Below, piece after piece: positions 54,338 to 63,505 of a DNA stretch of 64,000 nucleotides. The number at the start of each line of letters is the position of its first letter. The stretch's first letter is position 1. The notes beneath the pieces are model-generated. The model was given only the letters and a program-made list of their open reading frames with translations, did not search any database and was not told the DNA's origin. The DNA is from Bacteroidia bacterium. GTDB taxonomy: Bacteria; Bacteroidota; Bacteroidia; NS11-12g; UBA955. The DNA is taken from the NCBI GenBank assembly GCA_023228875.1, contig JALOAG010000001.1, positions 496,001-560,000 on the forward strand, read 5' to 3'. A program made the translations under genes and the position numbers.

Positions 54338-54360
54338 CACACTTATTCGCAGTAATACGG

Positions 54361-56484
54361 ATGGAACTCAATCAAAACGAAAATACAAATCCCAATGATA
54401 AAAAATCTGGAGGATTAGGACCTAAAAAACCGGCACAACCTAAGTTTAATGCCTATTGGATTTATGCTCTATTGATAATTGGCATTCTGATTATGCAGCT
54501 TATGCCTCGTGATAGCGGAGTACAATCTTCATGGGATGATTTAAAGAAGATGGTTGAAGCTCGCGATGTGCGAATGGTGCAAATTGTTAATGACAGAATC
54601 GTTAAAGTTTATTTAACGAAGGAAGCATTAGAAAATGCAAAATACGAGAAGTTGAGAAAGTCGAGAGGGTTCTTGGATACAGAAGCTCCTCAATATTACT
54701 TTGAAACAAATGTAGATTATTTTCAAACCCAATGGGAGAATCTAAGAAAGGATCATAAAGAGGAAGTGGATGCGGTTAAATTAGATTTTAAAACCGAACA
54801 CGATTTTATAGGACCAATTTTACAATGGGTAATTATGATTGCCCTCTTTATCGGATTGTGGATGTTTATCATGCGTAGGATGTCAGGAGGTGGTGCCGGA
54901 GGACCAGGCCAAATTTTCTCAATAGGAAAATCGCGTGCACAGCTTTTTGATAAGAATACGAAGGTCAATATCACTTTTAAAGATGTAGCTGGTTTGGATG
55001 AGGCGAAAGTTGAGGTAATGGAAATCGTAGATTTTCTAAAAAGTCCAAAAAAATACACCAATTTAGGAGGTAAAATTCCTAAAGGAGCATTGTTAGTAGG
55101 ACCTCCCGGTACAGGAAAGACTTTGATGGCAAAAGCAGTTGCAGGCGAGGCAGGAGTTCCTTTCTTTTCATTATCAGGTTCGGACTTTGTTGAAATGTTT
55201 GTGGGAGTAGGAGCAAGCCGAGTACGTGATTTATTTAAACAAGCGAAAGAGAAAGCACCTTGTATTATTTTCATTGATGAAATTGACGCAATAGGTAGAG
55301 CCAGAGGGAAAAACTTGGTAAGTGGAGGAAATGATGAAAGAGAAAATACTTTAAATCAGTTGCTAACAGAAATGGATGGCTTTGGTACAGACAGCGGTGT
55401 TATTATTCTTGCTGCAACCAACAGACCCGATATATTGGATTCTGCACTCTTACGTCCCGGTCGTTTCGACAGACAGATTTCAATAGATAAACCTGATTTA
55501 ATAGGTCGGGAGCAGATTTTTAAAGTACATCTTAAACCGGTGAAAATTGCCAATGATGTGGATGCAAAGAAATTGGCAGCACAAACTCCCGGTTTTGCAG
55601 GTGCTGAAATAGCGAATGTTTGTAATGAAGCGGCTCTAATAGCTGCCCGTAAGAATAAACCTGCTGTTGAGATGCAAGATTTTCAAGATGCTATTGATAG
55701 GGTTATTGGTGGTTTAGAGAAGAAGAATAAGCTCATCAGTCCTGAAGAAAAAAGGATTGTTGCATACCATGAAGCCGGACATGCGATTGCAGGCTGGTTT
55801 TTAGAGCACGCAGATCCGCTTGTCAAAGTTTCAATAGTGCCACGAGGAATTGCTGCACTTGGATATGCGCAATATCTGCCCAAAGAACAATTCTTGTACA
55901 GAACCAATCAATTGTTAGATTCTATGTGTATGGCACTGGGTGGACGCGCTTCAGAAGAAGTATTCTTTAATGAGATTTCGACCGGTGCGCAAAATGACCT
56001 TGAGCGTGTAACAAAAATGGCTTATAATATGGTTACTATTTATGGTATGAGTGCCAAAGTGGGACAAGTTTCCTTTTATGACCCTACAGGTGAATACGCT
56101 TATCAAAAACCATATTCAGACACTACAGCCCAACTTATAGATGAAGAAGTAAGACAAATAATTGAAAGTGCTTATCAAAAAGTAAAGCAGTTGCTTACTG
56201 AAAAGAAAAAGGAAATAGAAATATTGGCTGAGGAGTTGTTGAAGAAAGAGATTCTTTTCCAATCAGATTTAGAGGTTTTGATAGGAAAACGCCCTTTTAA
56301 CACAAAGACTACGTATGAAAGCTATATGGATGGAGATCATATGGTAACAACTTCAGAAAACGAGAAAGAAATTGAGCATCATACAAACCTGGTTCAAAAT
56401 GATTCAGAAATTACAAATAAAGACAATGGAGTTTCTGAAGAAAACAGTATTGTTTCTGATGAAAACAACCATGAAGAACAGTAG
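54361..56484 (+). CDS. ftsH: ATP-dependent zinc metalloprotease FtsH
   Basis: A 707-residue membrane protease. Two transmembrane helices (about 32-48 and 153-172) flank a periplasmic loop. A glycine-rich linker (GGAGGPGQ) leads to the AAA+ domain with GPPGTGKT, IIFIDEIDAIGR and the second region RPDILDSALLRPGRFD. The zinc site is HEAGHA. A hydrophilic tail of about 60 residues ends the protein. The start is ATG at 54361; an upstream extension overlaps the promoter. The next small gene overlaps the ftsH end by 14 bases. Confidence 0.97.
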   Translation: MELNQNENTNPNDKKSGGLGPKKPAQPKFNAYWIYALLIIGILIMQLMPRDSGVQSSWDDLKKMVEARDVRMVQIVNDRIVKVYLTKEALENAKYEKLRKSRGFLDTEAPQYYFETNVDYFQTQWENLRKDHKEEVDAVKLDFKTEHDFIGPILQWVIMIALFIGLWMFIMRRMSGGGAGGPGQIFSIGKSRAQLFDKNTKVNITFKDVAGLDEAKVEVMEIVDFLKSPKKYTNLGGKIPKGALLVGPPGTGKTLMAKAVAGEAGVPFFSLSGSDFVEMFVGVGASRVRDLFKQAKEKAPCIIFIDEIDAIGRARGKNLVSGGNDERENTLNQLLTEMDGFGTDSGVIILAATNRPDILDSALLRPGRFDRQISIDKPDLIGREQIFKVHLKPVKIANDVDAKKLAAQTPGFAGAEIANVCNEAALIAARKNKPAVEMQDFQDAIDRVIGGLEKKNKLISPEEKRIVAYHEAGHAIAGWFLEHADPLVKVSIVPRGIAALGYAQYLPKEQFLYRTNQLLDSMCMALGGRASEEVFFNEISTGAQNDLERVTKMAYNMVTIYGMSAKVGQVSFYDPTGEYAYQKPYSDTTAQLIDEEVRQIIESAYQKVKQLLTEKKKEIEILAEELLKKEILFQSDLEVLIGKRPFNTKTTYESYMDGDHMVTTSENEKEIEHHTNLVQNDSEITNKDNGVSEENSIVSDENNHEEQ

Positions 56485-56785
56485 TAAGTTCACAATTCTT
56501 GTTCGTGGTTTCTATTTATTACTTCTTTTAGGTCTTTCTTTTTCAGTTTTTAGTAATTCTCATGCAGATAGTCTGCGCACTGTTGTCAAGACAAGATATG
56601 GTGGCAAAGTGAAGATTATTAAGGAATATGACATCAAAACCAATAAGTTGGTTACCAAAGAAAAAATTAAAAATGGCAAACGTGTTTATTTCATTGAATT
56701 TAATGAGAAAGGCAAAGTTAAACGCCATATCAATAAGAAGGGTGAGGAAATTATTCATAAACCAGGTTGTAATTGTTCGTTTTAA
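56471..56785 (+). CDS. Small exported basic protein
   Basis: A 104-residue protein that I do not recognise. It has an N-terminal hydrophobic segment (FYLLLLLGLSFSVFS), probably a signal peptide, then a lysine-rich body (KNGKRVYFIEFNEKGKVKRH) ending CNCSF. The frame can be extended upstream into ftsH, but the ATG at 56471 gives a normal signal peptide. It lies between ftsH and an OstA-like gene, overlapping the former. Confidence 0.6.
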   Translation: MKNSSKFTILVRGFYLLLLLGLSFSVFSNSHADSLRTVVKTRYGGKVKIIKEYDIKTNKLVTKEKIKNGKRVYFIEFNEKGKVKRHINKKGEEIIHKPGCNCSF

Positions 56786-56790
56786 ACATT

Positions 56791-58299
56791 GTGTCAGTAG
56801 CGAGGTGTACCATACTTTTCTTTTTAGCCTTTACTTGTTTTTTGCAAGTAAAGGCTCAAAAAATACAGATAATTAATACTGATGAATTGCGTTTTGATGC
56901 AGCGTCTCAGTCAAAGTACTGCAAAGGCAATATTAAGGTATTGCATGAAGGAGTTTTTATTCAATGTGATTCGGCAGTCATTAACGACAAATACAATACA
57001 GTTGATGGTATCGGAAAAGTATATATATATCAGCCTGATACCTTTGATATGAGAGGAAATCGCGTTTTTTATGATGGAAAGACTAAAATAGCTAGAGTCT
57101 CAGGGGATGTGGTTCTTACAGACCAAAAAATGACCCTAACTACTCCTTTTATTGATTATGATACGAAAAATAAAAGTGGTTCTTATAGTGCAGGAGGATT
57201 GATTGTTAATGAAAATGATCGCCTGACCAGTAACAAAGGGTATTATAATTCAAGGACGAATGTGGCTTCTTTTAAAGAAAATGTTGTCCTTGTAAATCCT
57301 GAATATACTATGACCGGAGATACATTGCAATACAATACAAGTTATAGAACTGCTTACTTCTTTGGACCTACTGTTATACAGAGTGAACAAAACCGAATTG
57401 AGTGTGTTTGGGGATATTACAATACTGCTTCAAATCTTGCTTCATTTAGTAGGCGAGCTACCATTTTTGGAGAATCTTCTGATATCACTGCGGATAGCTT
57501 TTTTTATAATAGAAACTCAGGTGATGGAGAGGCATTTGGTAACATTGTAATGAATGATACTGCCGAAGAGATTACTGTGTATGGACAAAATGGTTTGTAT
57601 ATGGAGAAGAAGCGTGAAACTATTATTACCGGCTTCCCTATGAGTGAACGAATGTTGGACAATGACACTATGCTTTTGTTGGCAGATACATTCTACTATT
57701 ATTCGGATACATCAATAAAGAAATTATTGGCATATAGAAATGCTCAAATACTTTCTCCACGTATTGCAGGTAAATGTGATACACTGATTTACTTTATGAA
57801 AGATTCGGTGATGCTCATGTTGGAAAAACCCATACTTTGGAATGAGAACAATCAAATTACCGGAGATTCAATCAGTGTGTACATGAAAGATGAGAAATTG
57901 GATTATATGTTTGTGCGGAACAATGGTTTTGTTGCTTCTTGGTTGGAAGAGGATAGATTTAATCAAATGGCAGGAAATCAAATCTATAATTACTTTGTGG
58001 ATGGTAAATTAAGAAAAGTGAATCTTTTTGGTCAAGGGCAATCCATCTATTATGTGCGCGAGGACGAGTCTGATACTGCTGCATATACTGGTGTTAATCG
58101 TATTGCAAGTGGTGCGATAACGATCTTTATGGATAGTTCAGGTATTCATAATATTCGATTTTATCCTCAACCGGAACCGGAAGGAGTCCTTTATCCCCCT
58201 AAGGAAATACCTGAATCTGAGAAAGTGTTGGATGGTTTTCATTGGCAAATCCAATTAAAACCTAAAGATGAGGATTTTTATAAAAGAAAATCTCAATAA
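56791..58299 (+). CDS. OstA-like (LptA/LptD N-domain) exported protein
   Basis: A 502-residue protein with a signal peptide (FTCFLQVKAQ) and a long series of beta strands in the OstA/LptA jellyroll pattern (CKGNIKVLHEGVFIQCDSAV, VDGIGKVYIY, ARVSGDVVLTD). Such proteins bind lipopolysaccharide or form part of the bridge carrying it across the periplasm. In Bacteroidota this OstA-like form is common and its exact part in LPS transport is not settled. GTG at 56791 gives the signal peptide; a TTG at 56773 overlapping the previous gene is the alternative. Confidence 0.82.
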   Translation: MSVARCTILFFLAFTCFLQVKAQKIQIINTDELRFDAASQSKYCKGNIKVLHEGVFIQCDSAVINDKYNTVDGIGKVYIYQPDTFDMRGNRVFYDGKTKIARVSGDVVLTDQKMTLTTPFIDYDTKNKSGSYSAGGLIVNENDRLTSNKGYYNSRTNVASFKENVVLVNPEYTMTGDTLQYNTSYRTAYFFGPTVIQSEQNRIECVWGYYNTASNLASFSRRATIFGESSDITADSFFYNRNSGDGEAFGNIVMNDTAEEITVYGQNGLYMEKKRETIITGFPMSERMLDNDTMLLLADTFYYYSDTSIKKLLAYRNAQILSPRIAGKCDTLIYFMKDSVMLMLEKPILWNENNQITGDSISVYMKDEKLDYMFVRNNGFVASWLEEDRFNQMAGNQIYNYFVDGKLRKVNLFGQGQSIYYVREDESDTAAYTGVNRIASGAITIFMDSSGIHNIRFYPQPEPEGVLYPPKEIPESEKVLDGFHWQIQLKPKDEDFYKRKSQ

Positions 58300-58314
58300 G
58301 TAAAACTACCGAAC

Positions 58315-59151
58315 TTAGTAAAACATATAACCTTCTGTACTAATCTTGATGTTTTGGTTTTGCTTAATTTCCCTTACAAACATATATACAGTAGTTTTTT
58401 CTTCCTTATCTTCTATAATTGATTCATAAGGCATGCCTTTTCCATTAAAATTCACTCCTTTAAAATCTGATTTTTGCACATTTGACATGCCATTTTGCAT
58501 GTATTCTTCCCATATTTTAATGTCTCCTTCGGCTACCCAAAACGTTTGTTTTTGTTTGCTGTTTTCACCCACATATTCGTAGCAAGTTTTTCCTAAGATT
58601 TTCTTTGTTTTTCCTGTTTTAGAAAGTTTAATCTTATTCTTTTCAGCTTCCTCGCTCATTTTGCCTTTTAATGAAATTGACATTCCAATTTTATTAGTAC
58701 CTGTTTGCATTAGTGTTGTAACGCAGCTATCTTGCATATTTGTAATCATTTTCATGTCTTTGGTTTCCTCACTTACGCTTGTATAATGGATGATGCTCCC
58801 AAATTGCAAACCTGTTTTTTGATATAACATAGACATATTCATATTGAAACTATCCTTGTCTTTCTTCTTTGCATCTATTTTAACGGAATACATATCAATA
58901 ATGTACTCGGTTTGAAAGTTGTATTCCTTTTCAACTTTGCAGTTCTTATTTCCACCGAACCCACCTATATTCGGCATCACAAATTGGTTAACTCCTCCTG
59001 TATCAGAATCTTCAACTTTGTTTGTTTTAGTATCAGTTCCGATATTGATGTTCACATTTATCTTATTATTAATTCTATCAAGAATGCCTTGAGAATGGAG
59101 TGCGTTGTTGGTGAACAATATTAAGGCAGAAGCAATGACTATAGTTTTCAT
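58315..59151 (-). CDS. Secreted DUF4412-like protein
   Basis: A 278-residue exported protein with a signal peptide (NNALHSQ). The middle carries the pattern KKILGKTCYEYVGENSKQKQTFWVAEGDIKIW, which resembles the DUF4412/GLPGLI-like secreted proteins of Bacteroidota (a conserved strand-rich core with a Lys-Thr-Cys pair). No catalytic motif is visible. The N-terminal third is low-complexity and Asn/Asp-rich. Convergent with the OstA-like gene. Confidence 0.6.
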   Translation of the reverse strand: MKTIVIASALILFTNNALHSQGILDRINNKINVNINIGTDTKTNKVEDSDTGGVNQFVMPNIGGFGGNKNCKVEKEYNFQTEYIIDMYSVKIDAKKKDKDSFNMNMSMLYQKTGLQFGSIIHYTSVSEETKDMKMITNMQDSCVTTLMQTGTNKIGMSISLKGKMSEEAEKNKIKLSKTGKTKKILGKTCYEYVGENSKQKQTFWVAEGDIKIWEEYMQNGMSNVQKSDFKGVNFNGKGMPYESIIEDKEEKTTVYMFVREIKQNQNIKISTEGYMFY

Positions 59152-59237
59152 TCTTCAATATTAAGAATTTTATGAATAAGAGTGATTTTGTTTTCAGATT
59201 TTAGTAATCATCGAACTATTCGATGGTTTTTAATCTT

Positions 59238-60095
59238 TTACACTTTATGTTTAATTAGCCAAAATCTGTTCTTGCCAATTATATCTTGAATAATTTCTGA
59301 ATGAAATTGTGCTTCATCGCCTATATGTTGCAAAGATGTTGCATACATAGGATTGATTTCGCATATCATCTTGCCTTGTGAAGCAAGATTTTTTTTTGCC
59401 ATCAACAATAATGCACGATAATAAATCAGCGAATCATCGCCTTCGGCAAACAAAGCTAAATGTGGCTCAAATTCAAGGACATTGGGAGATATTGTTGATG
59501 TTTCTTCTCTTGTGATATAAGGGGGATTAGATACAATTAAATCAAATAATGGCTCATGTGGTAACTGTGCTTGGTTGAGTAAATCATGTTCAATGAATTT
59601 AATGGCATGATTAGTTCCAAAGTTTTGAAGTGCGTTTGTTAATGCGGTACTAAGTGCTTTTTTGCTAATATCGGTTGCCCAAATTGTCGCCTGAGGAAAA
59701 ATATTTTTTAAACCCAGCGCAATGCATCCACTGCCGGTACAAAAATCTATTGCTTTGGAAGGTTGTGTATTATTAAATAGTTTCTTTGTCAAAAGTACGA
59801 GTTCTTCTGTTTCGGGACGTGGAATAAGCACAGAAGAGTTAACATTGAGTTTCATTCCTAAAAAATACTCATAACCTAAAACATATTGCAAGGGCTCACC
59901 GGTTTGCAGTCGCTTGAGTGTGATGTTAAACTCTTTCTCTTGTTGAGGGTTGGGCTGTATTTCTTTAAGACGAATCTTGGTTAAACTCATCCCGCTCATT
60001 TCTTCAATTAATCTCTTAGAAATAGCAACATTATCCTCTAAATGTTTTAATTGAGAACAAGCTAAGTCGTATAGTTCTAACCAGCTATGTGTCAT
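59238..60095 (-). CDS. prmC: Peptide chain release factor N(5)-glutamine methyltransferase
   Basis: A 285-residue SAM-dependent enzyme that methylates the GGQ glutamine of RF1/RF2. The N-terminal helical domain precedes the methyltransferase core with AIDFCTGSGCIALGLKN (motif I) and the catalytic SNPPYIT. The start is ATG at 60095, two bases after the feoB stop; the 11-residue longer version overlaps feoB. It is the last gene of a feoA-feoB-prmC transcript. Confidence 0.95.
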   Translation of the reverse strand: MTHSWLELYDLACSQLKHLEDNVAISKRLIEEMSGMSLTKIRLKEIQPNPQQEKEFNITLKRLQTGEPLQYVLGYEYFLGMKLNVNSSVLIPRPETEELVLLTKKLFNNTQPSKAIDFCTGSGCIALGLKNIFPQATIWATDISKKALSTALTNALQNFGTNHAIKFIEHDLLNQAQLPHEPLFDLIVSNPPYITREETSTISPNVLEFEPHLALFAEGDDSLIYYRALLLMAKKNLASQGKMICEINPMYATSLQHIGDEAQFHSEIIQDIIGKNRFWLIKHKV

Positions 60096-60097
60096 GA

Positions 60098-62086
60098 TTA
60101 ACTCAATAAATTGTATGCTGCCATGCACACAAAATAAGCAGCTCCATACATTGATACCAACTGAATAAGAGTGTATTTAATACTTTTAGTCTCTTTATAT
60201 ACAACTGCAACAGTACTCGCACATTGGAGCGCAATAGCATAGAATAATAGCAAAGAAATTAATACAGGGAATGTGTATATGGAAAGCCCTGTTGTTGGGT
60301 CTTTTTGTTTTTGTAACATTTCACGTAACCCTACGCCTTCATCATCATCAGCTAAGCCGTATATTGCAGACATAGTGCCGACAAAGACCTCCCTTGCAGC
60401 AAAGGATGTTGTGAGTGCAATCCCAATTTTCCAGTCGTATCCCAATGGTTTGATAGCAGGTTCAATTATCTTTCCGATTTTGCCAATCCAAGAGGCTTCG
60501 AGCAGCTCTGCATTTTGTTGTTGCTCAATTTCGGGACTGAGTGAGTTTCCATATTCAGTTGCATACTGTTCTTTAATTTGTTGCATTTGACCGGCAGGTC
60601 CAAAGCTTTTTAATAAGAATAGAATGAGCGAGACAATCAAAATAACTTTTCCGGCTCCGCTTAAAAACATCATGCTTTTTCGATAGAGCATATAGAACAA
60701 CGGTCTCCAGCGTGGTGGACGCAATTCAGGCATTTCTAAAACAAAAAAGTGATTCGCTTTTGCTTTAATAAAGAGTCTGAAAATCAACGCAAATAATAAT
60801 GCAGACACAAATCCCAATAAATACATGCCCATCAAAACTAAGCCGCGTGTGTTAAATAGCCATACATAACTGTCTTCCGGGACTAACATAGAAATCAGTA
60901 ACGTATAAACCGGTAAGCGAGCAGAACATGTCATTAAGGGAATAATAAAAATAGTAGCAAGTCTTTCGGCTCTGTTTTCAATAGTGCGTGCTGCCATGAT
61001 GGAAGGAATTGCACATGCTAATCCTCCGGTCATTGGAATGACTGATTTTCCACTCAATCCAAATTTGCGCATGAAATGGTCTGATAAGAAACTGATTCTG
61101 GTGATATATCCTGTTTCTTCTAAAAGCCCTATGAAGAAAAATAATATTACTATTTGCGGAACAAAGACTACCACACCGGCTAATCCTGATATGATGCCTT
61201 CTACAACCATGTCATTAAAGAAACCGGGTGCTAAAGCATTTTTGATGAACCCTCCTACCTTAATGAAAATCCATTCTATTCCTTGCATTGGAAGTTCTGC
61301 TAACATAAATACCGATTGGAAGATCACTGTCATTACTGCTAACATTATTACTATGCCCCAGATTGGATGTATCAGGAGTTGGTCTAATTTTTCAACCAAT
61401 CTTTTTTTATAGGGTAGGCGAGTTACTGATGTTTTAATTATTTCAGCAATCATTCTTTGCCTTTTTCCGGCATCTATCTTACGGTTTTCATCAAGATGTT
61501 CTTGGTTACTCAACATTTGCTGTTCCACAAACTCCGGGTATGCTATTCCTGAATTGTCAAAACTTGCATAGAACGGGGTTTGATTAGGAAAGACAACTTT
61601 ATGGATAGTGTTCTTTAATGTGTCAATACCGGTTGATTTGAGTGCACTGATTGGAACAACCAACACTCCCAGTCTTTGCGACAACGCGTCAATATCTATT
61701 TGAATTCCTTTGCTTTGAGCCAAATCCACCATATTGAGTGCCAACATTATGGGGATTCCTAAATCAGCAATTTGAGAAAAATAAAAAAGGTTGCTTTCTA
61801 ATCTTGTTGCATCTGCAACAAAGACTATCATATCATTCTTTGCATTCAGAATTTCATTAGCAGCCACAAGTTCATCTTCTGACTTAGGAAAAAGACTGTA
61901 TGCTCCGGGTAAATCTACCAGTGTATAGGACTTGTTATTGACTTTGATAGTTCCGGAAACTTTCTCAACCGTAGTACCCGGAATATTGGTAACTTTCTGA
62001 TTTAAGCCTGCAAGTATGTTGAAAATAGATGTCTTACCACAATTTGGGTTTCCTGCAAGTAATATTCTTGGGGTATCTGCTTCCAA
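60098..62086 (-). CDS. feoB: Ferrous iron transport protein B
   Basis: A 662-residue inner-membrane transporter. The N-terminal GTPase domain has GNPNCGKTSIFN (G1), the switch region IPGTTVEKVSG, DLPGAYSL (G3) and ALNMVDLAQ (G4). A short helical spacer and about nine to ten transmembrane helices follow, with the Gate motif PVIPMTGGLACAIPSI-like region (SVIPMTGGLACAIP). It imports Fe(II). It is shorter than E. coli FeoB (773), as in many Bacteroidota. feoA is 11 bases upstream. Confidence 0.96.
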   Translation of the reverse strand: MEADTPRILLAGNPNCGKTSIFNILAGLNQKVTNIPGTTVEKVSGTIKVNNKSYTLVDLPGAYSLFPKSEDELVAANEILNAKNDMIVFVADATRLESNLFYFSQIADLGIPIMLALNMVDLAQSKGIQIDIDALSQRLGVLVVPISALKSTGIDTLKNTIHKVVFPNQTPFYASFDNSGIAYPEFVEQQMLSNQEHLDENRKIDAGKRQRMIAEIIKTSVTRLPYKKRLVEKLDQLLIHPIWGIVIMLAVMTVIFQSVFMLAELPMQGIEWIFIKVGGFIKNALAPGFFNDMVVEGIISGLAGVVVFVPQIVILFFFIGLLEETGYITRISFLSDHFMRKFGLSGKSVIPMTGGLACAIPSIMAARTIENRAERLATIFIIPLMTCSARLPVYTLLISMLVPEDSYVWLFNTRGLVLMGMYLLGFVSALLFALIFRLFIKAKANHFFVLEMPELRPPRWRPLFYMLYRKSMMFLSGAGKVILIVSLILFLLKSFGPAGQMQQIKEQYATEYGNSLSPEIEQQQNAELLEASWIGKIGKIIEPAIKPLGYDWKIGIALTTSFAAREVFVGTMSAIYGLADDDEGVGLREMLQKQKDPTTGLSIYTFPVLISLLLFYAIALQCASTVAVVYKETKSIKYTLIQLVSMYGAAYFVCMAAYNLLS

Positions 62087-62097
62087 TTTGATGTGAA

Positions 62098-62328
62098 TTA
62101 TACTTGGGGTTCAACCATGATTTGAGAAGTTTCGCTCTTGCGAAGAATTAATTTAGTGCATGTACATTCAATGATCGCAGGGTCGCCAAAGGGCGCACAA
62201 CCTGTTACAGTAAGAGTTGTACCTTTGACAAATCCAAACTCAAGCATTTTGAGTTCAAGTTGAGGATTGTTCACGCACTTAAGTGTGGCTTTTTCACCCT
62301 TTTTTAGTTCGCACAGCGCTTTTGCCAT
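62098..62328 (-). CDS. feoA: Ferrous iron transport protein A
   Basis: A 76-residue SH3-like protein that assists FeoB at the cytoplasmic face. Typical signs are LCELKKGEKATLKCV, MLEFGFVKGTTLTV and GDPAIIEC. It is the first gene of the feoAB-prmC operon, with a TACATTTG promoter element six bases before the ATG. Confidence 0.9.
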   Translation of the reverse strand: MAKALCELKKGEKATLKCVNNPQLELKMLEFGFVKGTTLTVTGCAPFGDPAIIECTCTKLILRKSETSQIMVEPQV

Positions 62329-62333
62329 CGGTG

Positions 62334-62341
62334 CAAATGTA
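62334..62341 (-). promoter_or_regulatory. -7 promoter element, TACATTTG, for the feoAB operon
   Basis: Exact TAnnTTTG match, five bases before the feoA start codon, predicting an almost leaderless mRNA. No Fur-like box was recognised. Confidence 0.55.
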
Positions 62342-62908
62342 CTTATTTATTATCATTTTAAATAAGGGTAAATCGCTTTTTGGAAATTTTATCATTCTTT
62401 CGTTTGATTGCCGGAATAAGGGATTAGCAGAGGGTATGGTGTCAGATAATGTGAACGATTGCATGTTTGCGAGCTTGTGGAATCTGAGTCTATGAACGTT
62501 CATCCGATGTCTCGTCCCGAAAAAACGTTACAGCGTGATTGAATACAAAAGTATTTTTTAACCAATGATGTATTTCAAAATGTAAATACACTGAAATTCA
62601 AAAACATAAATTAGTTTTTTAATCGGTAAAATATTAACAATCAATGAGTAGATAAATAGGGTGGTTTTGCGACAATTTTACGTTTTGCAGCTACCCGAAG
62701 GTGGCGACTTCGAAGCACTTCACTGTCAACCAAGCACAAAGTACGATAGAAGCACAAAACTTGATTTAACCACTGAGCCGCCACTTTTGAGTAGCTGCTG
62801 TTAGCAGCAGTATTCTAAATTTTGTTCTGGTTTAATAGTCAATGTGTTATTAAATTTAATCAGATGCTTAAAGATGCAAATTAACCGTTTAAAAAGTTGA
62901 TTTGAAGA
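62342..62908. other. Gene-poor stretch with palindrome and large inverted repeat
   Basis: I see no convincing gene here; the frames of 60-70 codons have no family-like character. It holds a perfect 12-base palindrome, ATGAACGTTCAT (62492-62503), and a large imperfect inverted repeat (62687-62798, listed separately). It separates the housekeeping feo operon from two poorly conserved genes and may be the edge of an accessory segment. Confidence 0.5.
62687..62810. repeat. Large imperfect inverted repeat with an adjoining hairpin
   Basis: The arm 62687-62706 (GCAGCTACCCGAAGGTGGCG) matches the inverse complement of 62779-62798 at 17 of 20 positions, with 72 bases between them. The right arm runs into a second hairpin, CTGCTG-TTAG-CAGCAG (62795-62810). 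The stretch is GC-richer than its surroundings. It resembles the recombination or mobile-element boundary repeats found beside accessory genes, but I cannot name its class. Confidence 0.55.
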
Positions 62909-63505
62909 TCAGTTAAATTTAGCTATGCATCTAAATCCAAAAACAGTATTAGAATTGCTTTTATATGGTTGAATTTCGTTATTAGTGGAAATATTTTGAA
63001 CTTTGTTGTAGTAAATTATTTCAGGCACTTCTGATGAAATATTGATTATGTTCTTTCTTCTGTCAGCTATTCCCAAATATGTATATGTTGTAGAGTCAAG
63101 AGGATAATAAGTTATATTGCTACCAATGAATCCTTTTAACTGTCGAACTGCTTCTGTCCTGAATTCTGAATATTTTTCAATTTGGTCAGGTGTAACACCA
63201 ACTATCGGAAGTTTTTTATCTGTTTCATTTTCACTATAATAAACATTCTTACCGTAATAAACCTTAATAACATTAGTGTCTGGCAAACAAAATAGCGCAG
63301 AAGAATCTCCGAGATTATGTTTAGTGTACCAATAAAACTCTTTCCAATCAATTATAGATACAACTTTTTTATCGACAAAGTATCCAAGATGATTAACAAA
63401 CTCTGTACCTGGTGGAATTTTTCGAGGTTTACTAAAACGATTAGTCAGACTAAACTGGGAAATTCCAAGTAAAATTATCAAAATCGTCAATGAATATTTC
63501 AACAT
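62909..63505 (-). CDS. Diverged FGE/SUMF1-fold protein, exported
   Basis: A 198-residue protein with a short N-terminal hydrophobic segment. Landmarks of the formylglycine-generating-enzyme (SUMF1/EgtB/PvdO) fold appear in order: PPGTEFVNHLGYFVDKK and IIDWKEFYWY, then PIVGVTPDQIEKYSEFR, ISSEVPEIIY, and the terminal GFRCIAKF. The central part between the second and third (which usually contains LPTEAEWEYA) is much shortened, and only a single cysteine pair could be expected. It may therefore be a structural relative without catalysis. The start overlaps the next upstream gene by seven bases, so the two are co-transcribed. Assignment is by pattern only. Confidence 0.5.
   Translation of the reverse strand: MLKYSLTILIILLGISQFSLTNRFSKPRKIPPGTEFVNHLGYFVDKKVVSIIDWKEFYWYTKHNLGDSSALFCLPDTNVIKVYYGKNVYYSENETDKKLPIVGVTPDQIEKYSEFRTEAVRQLKGFIGSNITYYPLDSTTYTYLGIADRRKNIINISSEVPEIIYYNKVQNISTNNEIQPYKSNSNTVFGFRCIAKFN

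Noticed and set aside
54227..54340. Longer kbl start
   Set aside because: The extension overlaps the ftsH promoter region on the other strand and makes the protein longer than the family norm.
62283..62503. Short overlapping reading frames on both strands after feoA
   Set aside because: No conserved pattern, they overlap feoA and each other, and the feoA promoter lies within them.
62687..62810. Integron attC site
   Set aside because: One end has GTTAGCA-like sequence and the layout (3' of a gene) fits, but the matching RYYYAAC/GTTRRRY pair is not present at the other end and no integrase is visible.
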